Notes under the pieces: generated by a model
The model's database searches: none
What the model saw: the letters and a program-made list of their open reading frames with translations, nothing else
What the model was told of the DNA's origin: nothing
Assembly: GCA_029959085.1 (NCBI GenBank)
Contig: JARWIR010000031.1
Location: forward strand, 5,952,001 to 6,016,000
Source of the DNA: Nemophila menziesii
Taxonomy: Eukaryota > Streptophyta > Magnoliopsida > Boraginales > Hydrophyllaceae
DNA length: 64,000 nt
Direction: 5' to 3'
In this document: positions 58,631 to 64,000 of the stretch, piece after piece
Layout: every line of letters begins with the position of its first letter
Numbering within the stretch: the stretch's first letter is position 1
Position numbers and translations under genes: made by a program

Positions 58631-60070
58631 GATACATTTTCTAATCCTTCCTTTTAGTGTAGATTTGTTTAATTGCTTTATTGAGTCTTTTCGAGTCGTG
58701 GGGCCACGGATCATTTTTTAGTTTGGGGTGGGGTTCGTTGCCTCATCCCAGTTTTTATGTGTTATTTGTTTTATTTGCTTTCAATAAAAGAATTTTCGGA
58801 GTTGCGTTTGACTGTAGAAAATTTTAAATATCCCTTTAAGCATACTTTTGATGAATCGATGATAGTAAATAGTGGACTTTAGGGATTGATGTAAAACGCA
58901 TTTAGAATTGCATGCAAGCATAGGTAATTAATAGGAAAAATTAATGAACAATGCAAATGAAGTAAGCTTGTACTTAAGGAATATGTTTGGTGTGTAGAAC
59001 GTGAAATCCTAATTAGTAGAGAACCCACCTAGATATGAACTAAAGACAAGCTATGTACTTAGGAAAATGATAGGGGCAGTTCTTTGTTAGCCATTTGTAA
59101 CCTTTTTAGCCTTCTATCCCTTGTTTTAATTATTATCCGTCTTAGCCCACTTTGAGCCTTTAGCCTTTTCTTTGTAGCCACGATATAAACCATTATCCCT
59201 TAGATTATTAGGCATGACCATATGACCCGCACTTGAATCACAATCCTGAGACATGTCTCGAGCTTGAGTTTGGGGTGGTGGGTCCACTTACGGGGAATTA
59301 AATGGGTTGGGATTGATATGCTTTGTATTGTAGCACAATTGCAGATGATATATACTTGTAACCCTTTGTCGGGAATGAGAAAAAAATGAAAAAGAAAGAA
59401 AAAAATTAAAAAATTCGATCATACAGTAGAAACCGGGAACCCGGTTTGCGTCTGTACAAAAAAAAAGAAAAAAAAAGAGAAAAGAAAAGAAAAAGAAACA
59501 TATGAATGAATAAAACATCCGGCAAAGTGGAATTTTTCGGAAAATCATCTTATTTATAGTGGATAGACATGGGACGCTAAAGTGTTGCGTAAATGGGTGA
59601 GTGAGAACATTTTTTGAGCGTAAACTCAAGCTCGAGGACATTTGTTGATGGTAAGTGAGGAGAGAGCCAAAAGCTCACTTCAAATTTACCAAATATACAT
59701 CCACACCGTTCTTAAGCCAATATTAAAACCATAAAGACCTCGTGATTCTTAAGTACATAGTGAATTATGATTCTGTTGATAGGGAGTATACTAGGTGGAG
59801 CGTTCAAAACGATTTAGGTTTGAGGAACACCCTATAGCCATCAAAAAGAGATGAGTACAAGTGTAATCTTCAAGCATTGCGACTTTAATTTTATGATTGA
59901 GATTATTTGTGTTTGATTTTGCATTATAAATGTATGTGTATATTAGTTTCTAGAGTTTGATATATGAGATTTATCTTAAGACTTGCTTTAAGTGTATTTG
60001 CTAGCTTCTACTTGTTCTTACGTTTACTTCTACCCCATTGTTTTTGTTTTACTTTGTCGGGACGACAAAG
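58631..60070. other. 3' non-coding region of the Athila-like element
   Basis: Homologous, inverted, to 44132-45500 of the non-autonomous element. It has two more GAGTTTGGGGT words, a stretch antisense to 59280-59130 open for about 45 codons, a purine run (AAAAAGAAAAAAAAAGAG near 59460), and GTCGGGACGACAAAGG just before the PPT. Confidence 0.75.
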
Positions 60071-60087
60071 GTTTGAGTTGGGGGTCT
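60071..60087 (+). other. Polypurine tract
   Basis: GTTTGAGTTGGGGGTCT immediately precedes TGATGTCTCCC, the start of the LTR. Confidence 0.85.
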
Positions 60088-61657
60088 TGATGTCTCCCTA
60101 ATTGTTCTTATTTTAGACCCTTGGGAGACATCATTTTTGATGTTTAATTGAATATTTTAGTAGACTTTTGAGTTAAAAATGCAATAATCCGGAATTTCTA
60201 TTTTCTTTCTAGTATTTTTGATTTATTAAACTTTTGCGCGTAATCTTGTGTACTTTAGTGAAAAGTTTGTAGGTTTTGAATATTAGCTAGGAAAGGAATC
60301 CGAGAAGAGAGTCAAAGATCGTGATATGGAGTCAAAGCGTGAAGACAAATCCCGAAAGAATTATATTTTAGAGCTGCAAATCTGGAAAACAGGCCAAAGA
60401 TTGCTGATTTCGAGGCACTTAAGAGATGATTTAGCCGCTGACCTTTGAAGAGAATATGTTCCTTATTGAATTACGGAAATTTAGCAAGTGATTTCAGGTC
60501 AATCGCAGTTATAACGAATCGGCTAGAGCCGTTTTAGTGGAGCTGGTGCAGCAGTTACGGGATTTTGGGTTTAGAAAATGGGCTTGGACTTTTAATTAGT
60601 GTTTTATTCTTAGGTCCAAGGCCTAATCCGAAATTGAGCTTATAAAAGGAGCTCTTGACTTCTATTTTTCACACAATTCACTTTTTACAAAATAAAACAT
60701 CAAGAGAGAAGAAGCAGAAGGAAGAAAGAAGAAGCTGTAGAGCTAGAGAGAGTCTATTTCTCCATTCTCAGCCGAATCCAATTCCGGAAATTAGGTCTTT
60801 CTTATTTTTAATTCTGTAAAACATTATGAATTCCATTTCTTTTAATTTAGTTTTCTTTTTAATTAGTATGAGCTAATTCCTTTATAGTACTTGAGAATGC
60901 TTTATGGGTGAATCCCAATTCTATTGAATTTCTATGTCTGAATTTGGGTTTCTGTTAAATTAAATTAAATTGGGTCTTTTACTCTTTTCGATAATTTGAG
61001 ATTATTTACTGTTTTTGGAGTCATGAACTAAGAACAGGTATTAGTATCTAGGCTATTCCACATACGTGGCGTGTGGATCATCCTGACGGAGGGTTTAGGT
61101 ACGGATTTAATTATTCAATCTAAAATAGAAGCTATTGATTCTGACGAACTTAGATAATTTTAGGGCCAATGTGGTAAAATTACTTAAACATCTAAAAGTG
61201 GATCATATTTACCCTGACGGGACTAGTGACACTCTAGGATAGCCTTATAGTCCACCCCAACGGGGGTATAAGGAATTTAGAATCCCGACCGTTGTAATTG
61301 ACCGATTTAACCCTTAAACAACATAGGTTATGAAATAGGATTAGGAGAATCCCTTGCGTTCTCAAGTGCTACCTACTCATATTTGCGTTTCACATGTATT
61401 TACTTGCGTCTTAGTATTTAATTGCATTTTCCATTTAGTCTTTCATTACTTAGAATTAATAAAAACAAACAATCAATCATTATATCTTTATTTGCTTTCA
61501 GAAGTGCAACCATTCATTATTTGATAAGCATTGCAGTTAAACAAACCGTCCCTGCGAACGATCCTAGAATCACTTATTACTACTTGTGAAAACCGTACAC
61601 TTGCGGTTGTGGTTCAATTACTTTTGCATTTATTTTAGAACACACAAAGGACCACCA
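60088..61657 (+). repeat. 3' LTR of the Athila-like element, 1.57 kb
   Basis: Starts TGATGTCTCCC with the second GAGACATCATTTTTGATG copy at 60124. TATAAAAGG lies at 60641-60649. It ends ACACACAAAGGACCACCA, matching the LTR end ACACACCAGGACCCACCA of the element at 42375. The GTACACTTGCGGTTGTGG block is at 61596. No PBS follows, which shows this is the downstream LTR of its element. Confidence 0.9.
60641..60649 (+). promoter_or_regulatory. LTR TATA box
   Basis: TATAAAAGG about 550 bases into the LTR, followed within 60 bases by CAATTCACTTTTTACAAAAT and a purine-rich leader. A good plant TATA context. Confidence 0.6.
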
Positions 61658-64000
61658 GAGGTCATATTTAATGTGTTCCGAGCTATGACATTTCCAGATT
61701 CTCAAGAAGATTGCTTCCGAATGGATGTAGTTGAGCAGGCATCGCAAGAGGTATTTGATTGTTTTAATTATGATGATATTTCGCAGGCCGCTTTAACATT
61801 AGACTTACCTGAGATGATGGAAGAGCTTGCCGAAACAGTGGCAGCTCTTAATTATGAGAATCCGAAGTATAGGCGTCTTGCCTATGAACCTGTGAGAGAA
61901 CCGGGGGAGATTTTTCCTAAAAAGAAACCTTCAATTGAATCTCCTCCGGAATTGGAAGAAAATCCATTACCATCACATTTGAGGTATGCGTATTTAGGTA
62001 CTAATGAAACTCTACATGTTATTGTTTCAGCGAATTTAACAGGTCCTCAAGAAGATAAACTGTTGCGTGTGTTGAGAGCTAACAAAGAGGCAATAGGTTT
62101 GACAATTGCTGACATCAAAGGCATTAGTCCCTCCTATTGTCAACACAAAATCATACTTGAAGATGATAACGCACGCTCAGTTGAAGGTCAAAGGATATTA
62201 ATGCCCGTTATTAAGGATGTAGTGAAGAAGGAAGTTATCAAGCTTTTAGATGCGGGGATTATTTATCCCATCTCGAGTAGTGAATGGGTGAGCCCAGGTC
62301 AATGTGTGTCGAAGAAAGGAGGAATGACAACAGTTCGTAATGATAAAAATGAAGCGATTCCTTCAAGAACGGTAGTTGGTTGGAGAGTTTGCATGGATTA
62401 CAGAAAGCTGAACAAAGCCACCAGAAAAGATCACTTCCCTCTGCCCTTCATTGATCAAATGTTAGATAAATTAGCCGGAAGACAATACTACTGTTTCTTG
62501 GATGGTTATTCTGGGTATAATCAGATTTACGTGGCTCCATAAGATCAACATAAAACAACATTTACATGCCCCTTTGGTACGTTTGCATATCGCAGAATGC
62601 CATTTGGGTTGTGTAATGCACCTTCTACCTTTCAAAGATGTATGATGGCCATCTTCTGGGATATGATCGATAATTTTCTTGAAGTTTTTATGGACGATTT
62701 CTCCGTGTTTGGTGATGATTTTGATAGATGTTTAGAGAACTTGGAGAAAGTGTTAATAAGATGCAAGGAAACAGATTTGGTTTAAACTGGGAAAAGTGTC
62801 ATTTCGTGGTTCGCAAAGGTATCGTTCTGGGTCACAAGGTTTCCAGTGCTGGATTAGAGGTCGATAGAGCAAAGATAGAGGTAATTAAAACTCTTCCCCC
62901 ACATGTTTCTGTTAAAGGGGTAAGAAGTTTTCTAGGCCATGCTGGCTTTTATAGGCATTTCATTAAAGACTTTTCTAAGATTGCTAAACCTTTATGCAAC
63001 TTACTCGAAAAGGATTCCATATTCCATTTTGATGCATCTTGTTTAGCGGCCTTCCAAGCAATCAAGGAAAAGCTTATTTCTGCTCCTATAGTATTACCTC
63101 CAGATTGGAGTCTATCGTTTGAGGTTACGTGTGATGCGAGTGATTTGTGTATGGGTGCTGTATTGGGACAGAGAAAAGAGAAAATTTTCATTCGATTTAC
63201 TATGCAAGTAAAACTTTTAATGGTGCTCAAGTTAATTATACAGTTACAGAAAAAGAGTTGCTAGCAGTCGTGTATTCATTTGATAAATTTTGCTCTTATC
63301 TTCTTGGAGCGAAAGTTATTGTTTATACAGATCATTCAGCGATTAGATATCTTATGGAAAAGAAGGATGCTAAACGAGGTTAATCAGATGGGTTTTATTG
63401 CTTCAAGAGTTCGATTTAGAGATCAAAGATAAAAAGGGTTGTGAGAATCAGGTGGCCGATCATCTATCACATCTTGAAGGTTCAGAGATGAATAGTGGTA
63501 CTGAAGCAGTTAGAGAGCAATTTCCTGATGAGAGTTTATTTGTTGTTCGTGACTATGAAGCTCCTTGGTATGCAGATATTTCGAATTTAGTGGTGAGTGG
63601 TTCTTTTCCTGAAGGATCTACTTATCAGGAAAGGAAGAGGTTAGCTCATCGTGCGAGACAGTTCTTTTGGGAGGATCCCTTCCTCTACAAAGTATGTGCT
63701 GACCAAATGATACGAAGATGTGTAGCCAAGGAGGAGACAAAAGCAATTATAGCTGGATGCCATGATTCACTCTATGGAGGACACTTCAGGGAGATAGAAC
63801 TGCTGCTAAGGTATTCCAATCAGGTTTTTACTGGCCTTCTCTTGTTAAAGATTGTCATGAATATGTTAAGAGATGTACGAGATTCCAATTTATCGGAAAC
63901 ATATCCAAGAGGGATGAGATGTCACGCAATAATGTGTTAGAAGTTGAAATATTCGATGTTTGGGGTATAGACTTTATGGGACCTTTCGTTCCTTCAAATG
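61658..64000 (+). pseudogene. pol: Athila pol: protease end, reverse transcriptase, RNase H, integrase start
   Basis: Begins within the protease C-terminus (EVIFNVFRAMTFPDSQEDCF), then an acidic linker, reverse transcriptase from about 62210 (GIIYPISSSEWVSP, VCMDYRKLNKATRKDHFPLP, FLDGYSGYNQIYVAP, RMPFGLCNAPSTFQRCM and the catalytic box FMDDFSVFG at about 62690), a linker (VLGHKVSSAGLEVDRAKIEV), RNase H ([13 protein letters not shown] at 63130; [29 protein letters not shown]), and the integrase zinc region ([11 protein letters not shown], later CHEYVKRC) and core start (FDVWGIDFMGPF at 63960). Breaks: TAA at 62540-62542 and frameshifts near 62783, 63185, 63381 and 63795. It continues past the window. 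Lineage is clearly Athila (LGHAGFYRHFIKDFSKIAKP). Confidence 0.93.

Larger units (their letters stand above)
55916..61657 (+). mobile_element. 3' portion of a plus-strand Athila-like element
   Basis: Contains the integrase C-terminus, a long 3' region with palindromic tandem repeats, an env-position ORF, a PPT and a full LTR. Its left border (55916) falls within integrase, not at an LTR, so the 5' two thirds are missing at this side. Its right border is the LTR end ACCACCA, followed at once by protease/reverse transcriptase coding sequence of the same lineage. Confidence 0.85.

Noticed and set aside
1..64000. tRNA, rRNA or other structured RNA genes
   Set aside because: None found by eye; the tRNA-like words are primer-binding sites of retrotransposons.

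Overview
This is AT-rich plant nuclear DNA, probably from a eudicot, in a repeat-dense intergenic or pericentromeric region. No intact host gene is evident. Nearly everything recognisable is a transposable element or its decay product: Ty3/gypsy LTR elements of the Athila lineage (primer-binding site matching tRNA-Asp, 1.3-1.8 kb LTRs starting TGATGTCTCC), two CACTA (En/Spm) DNA transposons with TNP2-type transposases, a LINE fragment, MITE-like hairpins and several degenerate tandem arrays. Plant origin follows from the element families, the intron/exon signals and the TNP2/DUF4218/DUF4216 domains. The species cannot be told.

Layout. 1-3168: minus-strand Athila gag, PBS and 5' LTR (the rest of the element lies left of the window). 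3169-17279: first copy of a duplicated segment, into which a complete 8.27-kb CACTA element (3962-12235, TSD GTA) has inserted. 17280-23230: decayed sequence with isolated exon-like pieces and an AT-rich tandem array. 23230-27869: a second, minus-strand CACTA element of another family, left end not found. 28074-29150: 3' part of a LINE (minus). 29945-36725: remnants of minus-strand Athila-related elements (LTR fragments, internal region, gag-protease, PBS, LTR), with unidentified exon-like coding pieces between them. 38010-55915: second copy of the duplicated segment, interrupted by three solo LTRs (38172-39700 minus, 39851-41369 plus, 50755-52054 plus) and by a complete LTR element (42375-49716, minus, TSD ATTTC) that has no pol gene. 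55916-61657: 3' half of a plus-strand Athila-like element (integrase C-terminus, GC-rich palindromic tandem repeats, an env-position ORF resembling the putative plant transposon protein domain, PPT and LTR). 61658-64000: plus-strand Athila protease end, reverse transcriptase, RNase H and start of integrase, abutting that LTR with no PBS or gag.

How the parts relate. The two copies of the duplicated segment (about 6 kb each without insertions) act as empty sites for each other, so insertion points and TSDs can be read directly. The pol-less element at 42375-49716 shares LTR ends, PBS, PPT, 3' non-coding region and the C-terminal coiled coil of its 3' ORF with the plus-strand element at 55916-61657. 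It therefore looks like a non-autonomous partner that would need gag-pol from Athila relatives. All pol and transposase genes in the window carry stops or frameshifts, so no element here appears autonomous today.

Most boundaries were read by eye. Those stated with a TSD are exact to a base or two; the rest are approximate.
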